Assembly: GCA_030432875.1 (NCBI GenBank)
Contig: JAUILP010000020.1
Location: 1 to 50,521 of the forward strand
DNA: 50,521 nucleotides
Direction: 5' to 3'
Origin: Oligoflexia bacterium
GTDB taxonomy: Bacteria; Bdellovibrionota_B; Oligoflexia; Oligoflexales; JAGOVF01
Positions 8,402 to 17,545 of the stretch are shown piece after piece (positions within the stretch are counted from its first letter, which is position 1; each line of letters begins with the position of its first letter). Under the pieces are notes generated by a model. That model had not been told where the DNA came from. It was given only the letters and a program-made list of their open reading frames with translations, and searched no databases. Made by a program: the position numbers and the translations under genes.

Positions 8402-9484
8402 ATGAATATATTCAAACATATTTCCCTAACATTTGTTAAAAAAAATCTTAGCAATGCAAAGCTTAAAGCAGCAATTATTTCCTTAGTTCTGGCGGTTTTT
8501 CTCTTTGCGGTTAAGACTTATGCCTATTATTTGACCCATTCTAGTGCCGTATTTTCTGACGCGCTAGAAAGCATCGTCAATATTGTTTCTGGAATAATTT
8601 CTGTCATTGTCATTATCGTTTCTTTACAGCCAGCCGATAAAGATCACCCTTATGGTCATGGTAAAATTGAGCTCATTGCGTCGGGATTAGAGGGCGGAGC
8701 GATTTTTGTCGCAGGATTTCTGATTATCATGGAGGCTACCCATGAACTCATCGTTGGGGTTCAACTAAAAAATCTTGATTTTGGTCTTGTCCTAATTATT
8801 GGCGCAGCTTTGGTCAATGGCCTTTTGGGTGGCTATTTGGTGCGAACGGGAAAAAAGACCAATTCTCAGGCGCTAACAGCAAGTGGTCAGCATATTTTAA
8901 GCGATTTTTGGACCAGCCTTGGAGTTGTGATTGGTTTGATCCTGGTTAAATTAACGGGAATTCTTTGGCTTGACCCCATCGCTGCGATTATTGTTGCCCT
9001 CAATATCTGCTTCACGGGATACCGCCTTGTTTTTCAAGCGGGCCGGGATCTTATGGATGCCTCTGACTTAGCTTTAATTGAAGAATTTGGGCGTTTATTT
9101 GAAGCCCATGCATTTCCCGGCATTATCCGGTTTCACCATACACGGTTAATTAAATCAGGGAGTTTTCATCATATCGATTTGCATATGGTTGTGCCAGAAT
9201 ACTGGGATATAGCCTACGCCCATGATAAATCCGATGAATTTGAAGCCTCTGTTATCAAAGACTATGATTTTGACGGCGAAATGCATTTTCATCTTGATCC
9301 ATGCCGCAAGAAATACTGCACTATTTGTGATGTAAAAGAGTGCCCTATAAGACTGCAGGCGTTTGTTAAAAGAGTGCCTTTTAGTTTGGAGGAACTCCTA
9401 TCCCCAGAGGAAAGCGAAGTGATTATAGATCCCCTTCCACCAAAATCCAAGGATAAAAAAGGTGGCTCTTTTCAGCCCCCCTAA
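8402..9484 (+). CDS. Cation diffusion facilitator (CDF) metal transporter
   Basis: A 360-residue CDF protein that should export divalent metal (Zn, Fe, Mn or Cd) from the cytoplasm by proton antiport. There are six membrane segments in about residues 20-215, with HPYGHGK at 82-88 after TM2. The TM2 site reads FSDALES (Asp53); the position holding the second Asp in FieF is Ser, with Glu56 just before it. TM5 has His164 and Asp168 (HILSD). The cytoplasmic domain (about 215-300) is followed by an unusual Cys-rich tail with six spaced Cys/His residues (DPCRKKYCTICDVKECP, about 298-314), a likely extra metal site. The metal specificity cannot be fixed. Confidence 0.9.
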   Translation: MNIFKHISLTFVKKNLSNAKLKAAIISLVLAVFLFAVKTYAYYLTHSSAVFSDALESIVNIVSGIISVIVIIVSLQPADKDHPYGHGKIELIASGLEGGAIFVAGFLIIMEATHELIVGVQLKNLDFGLVLIIGAALVNGLLGGYLVRTGKKTNSQALTASGQHILSDFWTSLGVVIGLILVKLTGILWLDPIAAIIVALNICFTGYRLVFQAGRDLMDASDLALIEEFGRLFEAHAFPGIIRFHHTRLIKSGSFHHIDLHMVVPEYWDIAYAHDKSDEFEASVIKDYDFDGEMHFHLDPCRKKYCTICDVKECPIRLQAFVKRVPFSLEELLSPEESEVIIDPLPPKSKDKKGGSFQPP

Positions 9485-9511
9485 AGTCTGGAAAAGCAAA
9501 TATCATGAGAG

Positions 9512-9913
9512 TCAAGGAGGAAACCCACAGGTTAGCCACTCCTCAATAAGCCTTAAATCGGTTGTGTTTATCGTTTGTGCGGGTGGCATTGTTGCAGAAT
9601 CACCGGTCACAGAACTGAGAATTTCTTCATTGTACTGAGCAATCAGCTCATAGGAGTCAAAGTCCATTCCAACTTTAGCCCCGTAGCGATCATTTTCAGT
9701 CCTAGCTGAACTATGACACATTAAACAGTAATGCTGAAAAAAATCCTGAGCAAAAGTGCCATAACTTAAAAAAGTACCTTCGAGACAAAGAAGATCCTCG
9801 CTAGGGGTGTTTTTAGCTGATGGGGTTGGACTATTTGTCGGGGGATTGCTGCCTCTGCCCCCGCCACAAGCGAGAATGTTTAAAAATACAAAAAAATATA
9901 GTTTAGTGATCAT
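9512..9913 (-). CDS. Small cytochrome c-like lipoprotein
   Basis: 133 residues. A lipobox (ILAC, Cys16) ends the signal peptide and is followed by a Gly/Asn/Pro/Ser linker. A single haem-binding CLMCH motif sits at 62-66 and a candidate distal Met at MPP (109-111), so the mature protein is a periplasmic lipid-anchored mono-haem domain. It is the last gene of a three-gene operon, 5 bases after the DUF1501 gene, and has a good AAGGA ribosome binding site. The role is probably electron transfer to or from its neighbours. Planctomycete-type cytochromes linked to DUF1501 proteins are the closest analogy. Partner and redox reaction are unknown. Confidence 0.75.
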   Translation of the reverse strand: MITKLYFFVFLNILACGGGRGSNPPTNSPTPSAKNTPSEDLLCLEGTFLSYGTFAQDFFQHYCLMCHSSARTENDRYGAKVGMDFDSYELIAQYNEEILSSVTGDSATMPPAQTINTTDLRLIEEWLTCGFPP

Positions 9914-9918
9914 AACGA

Positions 9919-11157
9919 CTATTCCTTCGTTATCATAACAGATAGTGGCAATACGTCACTTCCCATTATGGCGGCGTAAGAGACCCCGTAAGCAAGTAAA
10001 ATACTCGCCGCGATATTTTTTGGCTCTATGGGATCACCGCTCTCTAAGGCGGTACCAAATAAAGGGTTTATGGGAACACCGCGTCCAATACTGTCAGTCA
10101 GACCAATGACTGAGACACCGTTAATTCTTGGGCCCATGACCATCCAACTGGAATAGGGCCAGTGGCCTTTACCATTGCTATTTGAAAAAACGGGGCTCCG
10201 TCCCATTTCACTGGCGACAATAATGGTTAAATTATCACTCAAATCATTAGCTGCCGCGTAGTCTAAAATAGTTTTCAAATCGTCAAAAAATTTTTCAAAC
10301 AGCGCACTCTGACTTGTATAATGATCACTGTGCGTATCCCACTTTGGGGAAGAATCAGCGCTAATGGCAACAACTTTGCTAACACCAGCACTAAATAAGT
10401 TTATGGCAAATTTTCCCGAACGCAGCATTGGACTCGTTTCAAATTGGAGCCCCGTCAATCGAGCTTTAACAACACTGCGAAGGCTGCTTATTTTCAAAAA
10501 ATTATTGCGCCAGGAAAGCAGTTTCATTTGGGCCAGCGAGACACTCTCATAACGAGAAAGAATGTTATTGAGATGGGTTATCTGTAACTCGCTGATTAGT
10601 GACGACTGTGTTTCACTCAAGCTTGGGTATTGGTCAGCAAAATATATTTCAAGAAGTTGGTTGCTCGTCAAAAAAGTAGAATTGTGCCCATAAGCCCCGC
10701 CCACAAAAGGCGCATCGATACACACATAGGGAAATGTTCCTCCGCCAGCAGCTGTTGCATAATATGCGAGCCAATCGATGGGTACGACACCACTTTTGTT
10801 AACGGCCACATTCATGAGCTTTTGTTGCGCTTCTTTATGATTAAAACCTCCCGTATATACACCATTAATAACAGAAATTTGGTCACCATAAGCATCAAAA
10901 AACGCTTTAACACTAGGACGAGAGCTATGATCAACGTAAGCAATATCACCCTTACCACGCGCCAATCTTGCCCCTGATTCTTGGGAAAAATTAGTATTTC
11001 CAACCTTAGAATCAAATACCATGGTGGAATCCCAACCCCCAGGTACATATATAAAGAGTATATAAGGACGCACAGTTGCCGCAGAGATGGCCACGGTAGC
11101 ACAAGCGCCAACCCCCATAACACAGGCAACAATCATAGATAATAGCTTCATCGGCAT
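9919..11157 (-). CDS. DUF1501 family exported protein
   Basis: 412 residues with an N-terminal signal peptide (about 1-27). Family-typical pieces are YVPGGWDS near 37-44, FNHKEAQQKLMNV near 104-116 and, towards the C-terminus, WDTHSDHYTSQS followed by SEMGRSPVFSNSNGKGHWPYSSWMV (given here in parts, about 275-345). DUF1501 proteins have an alkaline phosphatase/sulfatase-like fold and are often encoded beside cytochrome- or DUF1549/DUF1800-type partners, as here. An ACA motif near residue 18 might act as a lipobox. A second in-frame ATG lies two codons downstream. The spacing to both neighbours is under 10 bases, so this is one operon. The substrate is unknown. Confidence 0.85.
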   Translation of the reverse strand: MPMKLLSMIVACVMGVGACATVAISAATVRPYILFIYVPGGWDSTMVFDSKVGNTNFSQESGARLARGKGDIAYVDHSSRPSVKAFFDAYGDQISVINGVYTGGFNHKEAQQKLMNVAVNKSGVVPIDWLAYYATAAGGGTFPYVCIDAPFVGGAYGHNSTFLTSNQLLEIYFADQYPSLSETQSSLISELQITHLNNILSRYESVSLAQMKLLSWRNNFLKISSLRSVVKARLTGLQFETSPMLRSGKFAINLFSAGVSKVVAISADSSPKWDTHSDHYTSQSALFEKFFDDLKTILDYAAANDLSDNLTIIVASEMGRSPVFSNSNGKGHWPYSSWMVMGPRINGVSVIGLTDSIGRGVPINPLFGTALESGDPIEPKNIAASILLAYGVSYAAIMGSDVLPLSVMITKE

Positions 11158-11165
11158 CTCGCACT

Positions 11166-12893
11166 TTAGTAAACTAAAAACTCTGGGCTGAGAAAAATAT
11201 TTGCCAAAACGGTTTCCCAGGCATCAAAACACGAATTTATAGAGTCACTGCCGCCATTAACGGTAGTAAACATTTCATAAAATAGTTCTCCTAAAACCAC
11301 CATATCTTCGTTATATTCTAGAGTAAAACCTGTGAGAAAAAACCACATATCAGCAATTTGCGCCTTTATTTGGTTATCTACTTCACCACACGGTTCGTCT
11401 GCTAAGAGCGTAAATACTGTGCGAGCTCCTCGAAACGCACCATTTCTAAGCTCCTGAGTCACGATTTTCTTTGCTAGCGCTGAAGCATTTTTTTCTACGG
11501 CGAAGGCGTAGGAGGTGCCAGGTATTTTATATCCTTCCTCTCCGGTTGTTTCAAATCCTGGTTCTAAATCATCACTAATACTAAGATCCGCTGCATCCCC
11601 GGTGAGATTTATAGCAATATTTTGCCACGCTGTTTTAGTTAAAAAACGGGTTCCCGTAAGTGGATCGCCATCAGACTCTAAAGTATCGAAAGAAGGCTTG
11701 GCATAGTAATCATTTTGAATGAGACGCCGCAGCAAATTCGGTATAGATTCTCCGTCTTGGTAATAGTTCGCAATCAGCTCACCAAACCAGCTACCGCTGG
11801 GAATTTCATCTTCCTTGGTATGCAAAAATTGGCTAACAATGTGTTTAATGAAACACCGTGAAAAGGACTTCTCATGGCCCAATTGAGCTGCCCAGCCCTC
11901 TGCAGAGACACATCTTTGGCCATAAAAACTGCAGTTTTCTAAGGTTCCAGCGCTTGAATACCCAAGCCAAGCGGCAAAACTTGTATTGTCGCTAAAGCCT
12001 GTACTGATATTTTGAAGCTCCTTCAACGGAAGATGGCATTGCCGACAACTAGTCTCTTCGCTTAAGGATTCGGTTTCAATTTGACTTAGAGTAGTAACAT
12101 TATAAAGGCGATGCTCCTTTGGTGCCATTGATTCGGCACAGTTAAGAAGCGCGAGAGTTTCTTGGGCAAATGTGTTCGGCGCATTTTTAGTGCTGTGACT
12201 CATTAAACTAAAAAATGCCGGACTAGAGAGCAAACCCATTGCAGGTCTATCATCATCAAATATCCCCATACTAAATCCAGGATCTTGTAAAGAAGATTCA
12301 ATTTCAGCAATGCTATAAAGGCCTAATAAATCATCCGCGGCAACTATATTTAAAAAGGAAGTCAACTCACTTGGCGGCAATCCTTTTTGCAGTTGGTGCC
12401 CAATAAAAAGAAAAACCTCACGCGCCATTGTGCTTTTTAAATCACTCAGTGATAAATTACTGGGCAAAGTGCTATCACTGGATGCAAAAGAAAAAAAATG
12501 GTCTAAAGAACCCTCTTCTGCTATTTTAACCCTCCAGGCCACGCGGATTTTTTCTGCGATAATCTCATATTTTTTAGTACCACTAAAAATATCTCCTAAC
12601 TTTGCACTTATGTTTGTTTCACCCCTAAGAACGCTATAGGCACTTGATTTTGTGGGCAATGTTCCTTTGAGATCAAGGCTAATGCGCCGAAATAAGCGGA
12701 CCTCCTGAATTAAGGTTTCTTCATCATCACTATTTTGCGTATTTTGTTTACTCGTATTAGGAGCGAGTCCCGTCGAATTTTTATCACCTTCACCGCGCCA
12801 AGATTTGGGAAAAATTTTCAAAATCTGACCGCACCCCAATAAATTATGGAGTAAAATAAGAGAGATCAGTAATGGGTGAAAAAAAATTCTCAA
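11166..12893 (-). CDS. DUF1549-like haem lipoprotein, partner of the DUF1501 protein
   Basis: 575 residues starting at TTG; no in-frame ATG occurs before the mature protein. The signal peptide ends in lipobox LLGC (Cys21). A RRISLDLKGTLPT segment at 69-81 resembles the start of DUF1549 (planctomycete cytochrome-associated) domains, and a single CRQCH haem motif sits at 283-287. A long alpha-helical C-terminus follows. It is the first gene of the three-gene operon, so the whole product is a set of exported proteins, two of them haem-binding lipoproteins. The role is inferred to be extracytoplasmic redox or catabolism. The domain match is by eye and divergent. Confidence 0.65.
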   Translation of the reverse strand: MRIFFHPLLISLILLHNLLGCGQILKIFPKSWRGEGDKNSTGLAPNTSKQNTQNSDDEETLIQEVRLFRRISLDLKGTLPTKSSAYSVLRGETNISAKLGDIFSGTKKYEIIAEKIRVAWRVKIAEEGSLDHFFSFASSDSTLPSNLSLSDLKSTMAREVFLFIGHQLQKGLPPSELTSFLNIVAADDLLGLYSIAEIESSLQDPGFSMGIFDDDRPAMGLLSSPAFFSLMSHSTKNAPNTFAQETLALLNCAESMAPKEHRLYNVTTLSQIETESLSEETSCRQCHLPLKELQNISTGFSDNTSFAAWLGYSSAGTLENCSFYGQRCVSAEGWAAQLGHEKSFSRCFIKHIVSQFLHTKEDEIPSGSWFGELIANYYQDGESIPNLLRRLIQNDYYAKPSFDTLESDGDPLTGTRFLTKTAWQNIAINLTGDAADLSISDDLEPGFETTGEEGYKIPGTSYAFAVEKNASALAKKIVTQELRNGAFRGARTVFTLLADEPCGEVDNQIKAQIADMWFFLTGFTLEYNEDMVVLGELFYEMFTTVNGGSDSINSCFDAWETVLANIFLSPEFLVY

Positions 12894-13098
12894 ATCTTTT
12901 AATTTTTTCAGGACTAAACAATATTTGCCAAAAAAATACGCTATTTATATTTTATCCCTAAGCTGCAAAACAGACAAAAACAGTATAACCATTTGTTTTA
13001 TTTAAAAAAATACATAGAAATTGTTCATGCCTAGAAGATAGGCAAAGAATACTACCCTGCTTAAATAAAAGGTGACTTAGAGGAGGGAAGGGCTGCAC

Positions 13099-14352
13099 TC
13101 AGGGTGTTTCTACAAACAGAGAACCACGCAGCTGTTTTTCTCCCTTGGCAGACAAGGATTTTTTGAGACCATTTTCTGTACATACGTTATAAGAAAATAG
13201 CTTATTTTTGCCGCGGTAGTGATTGTCGGTTTTAATCGCCGGTCTTCCCACAACAACCTCCGCATGACGGCGGGTAGACTTGAGGTCTTTGGCAACAGAT
13301 TTAGAGACAAATATGTATGCAGAACTGGCAAGCACACTCCTTGAAACGCCAAGCATTTGATTGACCAAATTTTGCAGTGTTGGCTGCACCCAGGTAAACT
13401 CGGAGTAACACCAATCTCTTGGCTCTGTGAGCATGGGACAATGGGCGACGCGAGGGCAAGGGTAAATCGCTTCGTAGCCGAGATCATGAAAAAGTTCTCT
13501 AACTTCCATAGCACCACGGGCATCGCGCTCATCGGCAGGATCAAAATAAAAAACCACATGGTCCTTTGGGCTCTGCTGCTCCATTAATTCAAAAAGACGA
13601 TGAAAACCTTTTGGATTGCGCTTAAGTTCATTGACCACATAGCCCAAAAAACTAACATAAAGGGGCTGCCCTACGTCATCACTTGAGCGCTTTAACGTTT
13701 CGGGTATGCGCAACCAGTTTGCATCATGAGAAACCAAAAGATCTTGAAGCATAAATTTATGGGTTTTAACTTGGGGGGGGAAAGCAAGATCATCAATAAA
13801 TACCTGCGCAGCTCCCAGCAGCTTAGTATTTTGATCAATTAAATGCAGGCTAGTGGGTATTTTTAAGTCGCGCAATTTTTTCCCGAAGTGGAAGAAAAAT
13901 GTTTGGCTAAGGGCTCCCGTTCCCGCCCCAAAATCACAGGCAACGACGCAAGAATACCGTTTGGGCTGAAGAATAATACGGTCGAGATCTCGTGCGGCTC
14001 TTTCTAAAACACCGAGAAGCCTCGTGCTGTTGATGAGATGAAACCCCGCTGCATAAGCAAAAACGCTCGCGCCTTGGTTAAGAAGTTTTAAACTTAGCTT
14101 GTCTCGTTCGCTGGTAAAAGCGCGCCAAATTCTGATGACCGCATCTTGATTGTGCTCCATAAGGCGTTTTACTTCTGCGTAAAGGGCATTTAAAGCCATA
14201 TCTTTTTGTGGGAGTTTCCCACGTCCAATAACATAAAGCCCTTTAAGCCAAGAGCGGTAAAGGTCACGCGGAAATATCAAACTTGTGCTGGTTTTTGTTG
14301 GTTTTGTTTCGATGCTACCCGGCTTTTTTATATCAACTAACTGTTTTTTCAA
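13099..14352 (-). CDS. Rsm22-family ribosome-associated methyltransferase-like protein
   Basis: 417 residues. A SAM-binding methyltransferase core begins at ACDFGAGTGALSQTF (about 155-169). After it comes FLGYVVNEL near 237 and the family signature CPRVAHCPMLTEPRDWCYSEF near 297-317. In the mitochondrial relatives (Rsm22/METTL17) Cys residues in this region help bind an iron-sulfur cluster; three are visible here. The likely role is in small-subunit ribosome assembly or rRNA modification. The start is TTG at 14352 with AGGA spaced about 6 bases ahead. The C-terminal 70 residues are basic. The gene is divergent from lipA, about 140 bases apart. Whether it has methyltransferase activity is unknown. 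Confidence 0.8.
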   Translation of the reverse strand: MKKQLVDIKKPGSIETKPTKTSTSLIFPRDLYRSWLKGLYVIGRGKLPQKDMALNALYAEVKRLMEHNQDAVIRIWRAFTSERDKLSLKLLNQGASVFAYAAGFHLINSTRLLGVLERAARDLDRIILQPKRYSCVVACDFGAGTGALSQTFFFHFGKKLRDLKIPTSLHLIDQNTKLLGAAQVFIDDLAFPPQVKTHKFMLQDLLVSHDANWLRIPETLKRSSDDVGQPLYVSFLGYVVNELKRNPKGFHRLFELMEQQSPKDHVVFYFDPADERDARGAMEVRELFHDLGYEAIYPCPRVAHCPMLTEPRDWCYSEFTWVQPTLQNLVNQMLGVSRSVLASSAYIFVSKSVAKDLKSTRRHAEVVVGRPAIKTDNHYRGKNKLFSYNVCTENGLKKSLSAKGEKQLRGSLFVETP

Positions 14353-14493
14353 GATAATTCCTCGCTAGACGAATCGCTGCTAAGCTGTTATTTTTGAACA
14401 CCGTGGTTATAGACAAGACCTTAAGTTTATGGTCGCGTCCGGATACAAGGTCGCGTTCCTGTCTCTATATTCATAATAGTGAGAACATTTATC

Positions 14494-15438
14494 ATGGAAA
14501 AGCCTCTTCATGTGGGAAAACCCCAATGGCTCAAAAGCAATATTCCCGCAGGATCTCCTGTCTACAAATTAAAAAAAGATCTTAGGGAACGCAGCCTCTT
14601 TACGGTATGTGAGGAGGCAAAATGCCCTAATATTCATGAATGTTGGAACAAGGCCTCGGCGACAATCATGATTATGGGTGACACTTGTACCAGAGCTTGC
14701 CGCTTTTGTCATGTTAAAACCGGTAATCCTGCAGGTTTATTGGATCCTAAAGAACCTGAGAATACCGCCAGGACGTGCAAAGAACTGAATCTCAAATATG
14801 TTGTGATCACTATGGTAGATAGAGATGACCTTCCCGATCATGGCGCTCAGCATATCGTACAAGTCATAAAGGCAACAAAAGAAGCCGTGCCACATATTGG
14901 TGTAGAGCTTTTAGCGGGTGATATGCATGGAGATGCAGAAGCATTTAAGACCATAATTGGCGCGAAACCGGAAGTTTTTGCGCACAATATCGAAACGACG
15001 GAAGCATTATCTCCTCGCGTGAGAGACCGACGTGCAAGCTATCGGCAGTCACTAAATGTTCTTAGCACCTATAAAGCCTTAGCGGATTATCCTGTTATTA
15101 CCAAAAGTGCTCTGATGCTTGGGTTAGGGGAAACCGAACCCGACATCAAACAAAGCCTATTGGATTTGCGCGCCCATAATGTTGATATTGTGACTTTGGG
15201 ACAGTACATGCGTCCAACAAAGCAGCATTTGTCGGTAAAACGCTGGGTACACCCAGATGAATTTGCACTGTGGGAAAAAACGGCTTTTGATCTCGGATTT
15301 GCAGGTGTCGCCTCTAGTCCTTTGGTGCGAAGCTCTTACCGTGCCCATGAGTTTTATTTAAAAGCGATGGCATCTCTGCAATTGGCCAACGCAAGAGAGA
15401 GCAGCACTGTGAATAGCGATATAAACACAAGCCTGTAG
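14494..15438 (+). CDS. lipA: Lipoyl synthase
   Basis: A radical-SAM enzyme that inserts two sulfurs into octanoyl groups on lipoyl domains. The LipA-specific cluster motif CEEAKCPNIHEC and the radical-SAM motif CTRACRFC are both present, as is the C-terminal RSSYRA whose Ser ligates the auxiliary cluster. At about 314 residues the length is normal. The ATG at 14494 is chosen; a GTG five codons upstream (14479) is open too, and neither has a strong ribosome binding site. The acyltransferase gene starts 27 bases after the stop, so the two are probably cotranscribed. No lipB was seen in the window. Confidence 0.95.
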   Translation: MEKPLHVGKPQWLKSNIPAGSPVYKLKKDLRERSLFTVCEEAKCPNIHECWNKASATIMIMGDTCTRACRFCHVKTGNPAGLLDPKEPENTARTCKELNLKYVVITMVDRDDLPDHGAQHIVQVIKATKEAVPHIGVELLAGDMHGDAEAFKTIIGAKPEVFAHNIETTEALSPRVRDRRASYRQSLNVLSTYKALADYPVITKSALMLGLGETEPDIKQSLLDLRAHNVDIVTLGQYMRPTKQHLSVKRWVHPDEFALWEKTAFDLGFAGVASSPLVRSSYRAHEFYLKAMASLQLANARESSTVNSDINTSL

Positions 15439-15465
15439 ATCAAATAAGGGAAGAATCGCACGCTC

Positions 15466-16350
15466 ATGCTTTTATTAGGTTTGAAAATTTTAGCCTATAT
15501 TCTCGCTTTCTTTCCTGAATGGCTTATTTCCTCTGTAGCTCTTGCCTTATCCAAGGGGTTTGTATACTTCCCCAGCAAAGCCCGCAGCATGGCTCTAAAC
15601 AATATACATTTAATATATGGCCTATCTCCTAACTCTTCTTTTTCACGCCAATTTCTCAAGCAAAATATGCGTTCCCAAGTCCATATTTTTTTTGACACCC
15701 TAAAATTTGCTTTGCGAAAAATCACATTTCAAATCAACGATGAAGAAATACTCGCGAGTATCATTCGCGATAAGCTTAATCCAGAAAAGATATCGGCTTT
15801 TTTTGTCACTGCGCACCTTGGTTGCTGGGAACTTGCGGGGAGTCTTTTGGCAAAATATAGCTCCCGCGATGTTTTTGTTCTTGCCAAACCAAGTCGGGCT
15901 AAGGTTTTTGTCGATTTTCTTACCTGGCTGCGCGGAAGCACCTCATTAAAAGTTTTATGGACGGATCGCCCGAGTCTCGGGAAGCAAATGTTTCGCGCCA
16001 TTAAAGCAGGCCAGATATTGGGCTTTGTCATGGACCAAAAACCCGAAAAGCGTCAGGGCATAAACGTTGACTTTCTTGGGCAAAATACACCGTTTGTGTC
16101 AGGGCCAGGAGCTTTGAGCATAAAATACCAGGTACCGGTTTATTCTATTTTTGTTACTCGTACAGGATCTAAAAGTTACCAGCTTGTTTCTGAAATTATT
16201 TTTGATCCAGAGCCGAAGGACCCTTCAATTACCCCAGAAACCGTGACTCAAATATGTGCGACAAAAATCGCTTCTGCTATTGCCTGTTACCCCGAACAGT
16301 GGACCTGGACCTATAAGCGTTGGGAAAATCGGAAAAAAAGCGATGTATGA
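15466..16350 (+). CDS. LpxL/HtrB-type lipid A acyltransferase family protein
   Basis: 294 residues. An N-terminal membrane anchor (about 5-25) is followed by the acyltransferase domain with the catalytic HxxxxE motif HLGCWE (117-122). Then come the family blocks VLAKPSRA near 138, GFVMDQKP near 184 and FVSGPGALSIKY near 205. The C-terminus ends WTWTYKRWENRKK, as in many LpxL proteins. It should add a secondary acyl chain to lipid A at the inner membrane, or acylate another lipid. Ribosome binding site AAGGGA. It lies 27 bases after lipA. Which acyl position it serves cannot be told. Confidence 0.85.
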   Translation: MLLLGLKILAYILAFFPEWLISSVALALSKGFVYFPSKARSMALNNIHLIYGLSPNSSFSRQFLKQNMRSQVHIFFDTLKFALRKITFQINDEEILASIIRDKLNPEKISAFFVTAHLGCWELAGSLLAKYSSRDVFVLAKPSRAKVFVDFLTWLRGSTSLKVLWTDRPSLGKQMFRAIKAGQILGFVMDQKPEKRQGINVDFLGQNTPFVSGPGALSIKYQVPVYSIFVTRTGSKSYQLVSEIIFDPEPKDPSITPETVTQICATKIASAIACYPEQWTWTYKRWENRKKSDV

Positions 16351-16470
16351 TGCCCAGCTAGTGTTACAGGGGTTATCGCTATTTTCAATAATCTGTTGAG
16401 AGAATATTCTGACGAAAATTCCCAAGCTTTTTTGCCAAAGTAAAATGGGGCGCGAAAGAGGGATTATTAA

Positions 16471-17052
16471 TCAACGAGTAATTCTATCAGACGAAATATC
16501 AATTACGGTACCTTTAAAGTTAACGCAGGTTGATTCTAGGCTCCAAGGAAAGTAATAATCATCAAATGATTTTTTAAATCTCGATGTATTAGCGTACCTT
16601 ACATTTTGACCACAAGCATCTTCACAGCTAACTTTACTGCGACCATGTTTAACAGTGGTAAACCTTGACCCGCTAGAAGAAACCTTAGTTTCACAGGTGA
16701 ATTGGTCCGTTGGACTTTCAGAATCATCCATATTAGTTACGATAGTTTCAGTAATATTGAATGCTCTCTTGCATTGATTTACATATAGCGGTGCATACTC
16801 ACCACAGGTCTTGTTAGCTTCATCAGCACAGGCTTGCCGCGCTGCCGCTTCAGCTGCTTCTGCAGATTTAAAATAAGCAGTAACGATATTCCTTCTAGGT
16901 AAACCATTACCTAGACATTGAAAAGTGCTGGCTGCAATCTTCGATTTATACTGGATATTTGGCCAACTGCTCGGGTTTAGCTTTGATGAATTATTATCAA
17001 AGCCACAACTACTCGCCATGATGATTAATAACGATACAAATGTTTTTCCCAT
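16471..17052 (-). CDS. Cys-rich putative lipoprotein (intact relative of the gene at 17546-18115)
   Basis: 193 residues, family not recognised. The signal peptide ends in ASSC (Cys16), a plausible lipobox. The mature part has about ten further Cys residues and an AEAAEAAARQAC helix (about 66-77) followed by CGEYAPLYVNQCKR. The neighbouring gene shows a similar order: a lipobox, a short linker, a Cys, an Ala-rich helix with a Cys, then C-x6-Y-x4-C. I infer distant paralogy, with disulfides in the periplasm. Ribosome binding site AAGGGAA. A perfect dyad at 17165-17180 lies 113 bases ahead of the start codon. The gene converges with the acyltransferase gene. Confidence 0.7.
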   Translation of the reverse strand: MGKTFVSLLIIMASSCGFDNNSSKLNPSSWPNIQYKSKIAASTFQCLGNGLPRRNIVTAYFKSAEAAEAAARQACADEANKTCGEYAPLYVNQCKRAFNITETIVTNMDDSESPTDQFTCETKVSSSGSRFTTVKHGRSKVSCEDACGQNVRYANTSRFKKSFDDYYFPWSLESTCVNFKGTVIDISSDRITR

Positions 17053-17164
17053 AAATAATTCCCTTTTTAAAAATTAATATTGATTCAATGGGCCTCAATT
17101 CGGGTGTACATTAACAACTCATGGAACTAAAATATATTTTTATTGAACTCATTTTGCTAAAGCT

Positions 17165-17180
17165 GTACCCATTTGGGTAC
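17165..17180. promoter_or_regulatory. 16-bp dyad upstream of a lipoprotein gene (operator candidate 1)
   Basis: GTACCCATTTGGGTAC forms 7-bp arms around TT, extended by one more T/A pair outside. The same dyad with a symmetric change (GTTCCCATTTGGGAAC) occurs at 43510-43525 upstream of another minus-strand lipoprotein gene. The distances to the start codons are 113 and 130 bases. An A/T-rich stretch that could be a -10 region follows both copies in the direction of the gene. The bound regulator is unknown. Confidence 0.5.
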
Positions 17181-17414
17181 ACGAAAAGACCACCGCATTC
17201 GTCGTCAGTATTAATTTTATTAATAGCCTATAGGTGTTAGGTGGCACATAAATTAGGCAATGAAGATAGAGAACTATACGAATGCTACTAGCAGGAGAAA
17301 TTACTTTTCAATGGAAAATTTAAAAGAGTTTTGAGAATAATATTGATATCGCAGAGAGGCCTAACAGGGTCTATGTGATAAATAAATTCATCATATTTAA
17401 AATATTCCGAATAA

Positions 17415-17446
17415 AACAAGAAAAGGCGGAAGCCAGAACTTCCGCC
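17415..17446 (-). terminator. Rho-independent terminator of the interrupted lipoprotein gene
   Basis: A GGCGGAAG / CTTCCGCC stem of 8 bp with a 6-base loop (17425-17446). On the minus strand it is followed by TTTTCTTGTTTT. It lies about 100 bases beyond the stop of the gene at 17546. The rest of the gap 17053-17545 holds only the dyad at 17165 and A/T-rich sequence. Confidence 0.8.
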
Positions 17447-17545
17447 AAATTCATCATAATTTAGTTTAGTACTTAATAGTCAAAAAGACTGCACGGGACT
17501 GTTACTTGAAACATAAGTGGACAGGAGAAAAATTATTTATTTGAA

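Noticed and set aside
10630-11132. Open frames of 106-115 codons on both strands
   Set aside because: They lie inside the DUF1501 gene in other frames and lack their own ribosome binding sites.
13110-13559. A 149-codon minus-strand frame
   Set aside because: Overlaps the Rsm22-like gene in another frame, where the Cys signature and methyltransferase motifs are found.
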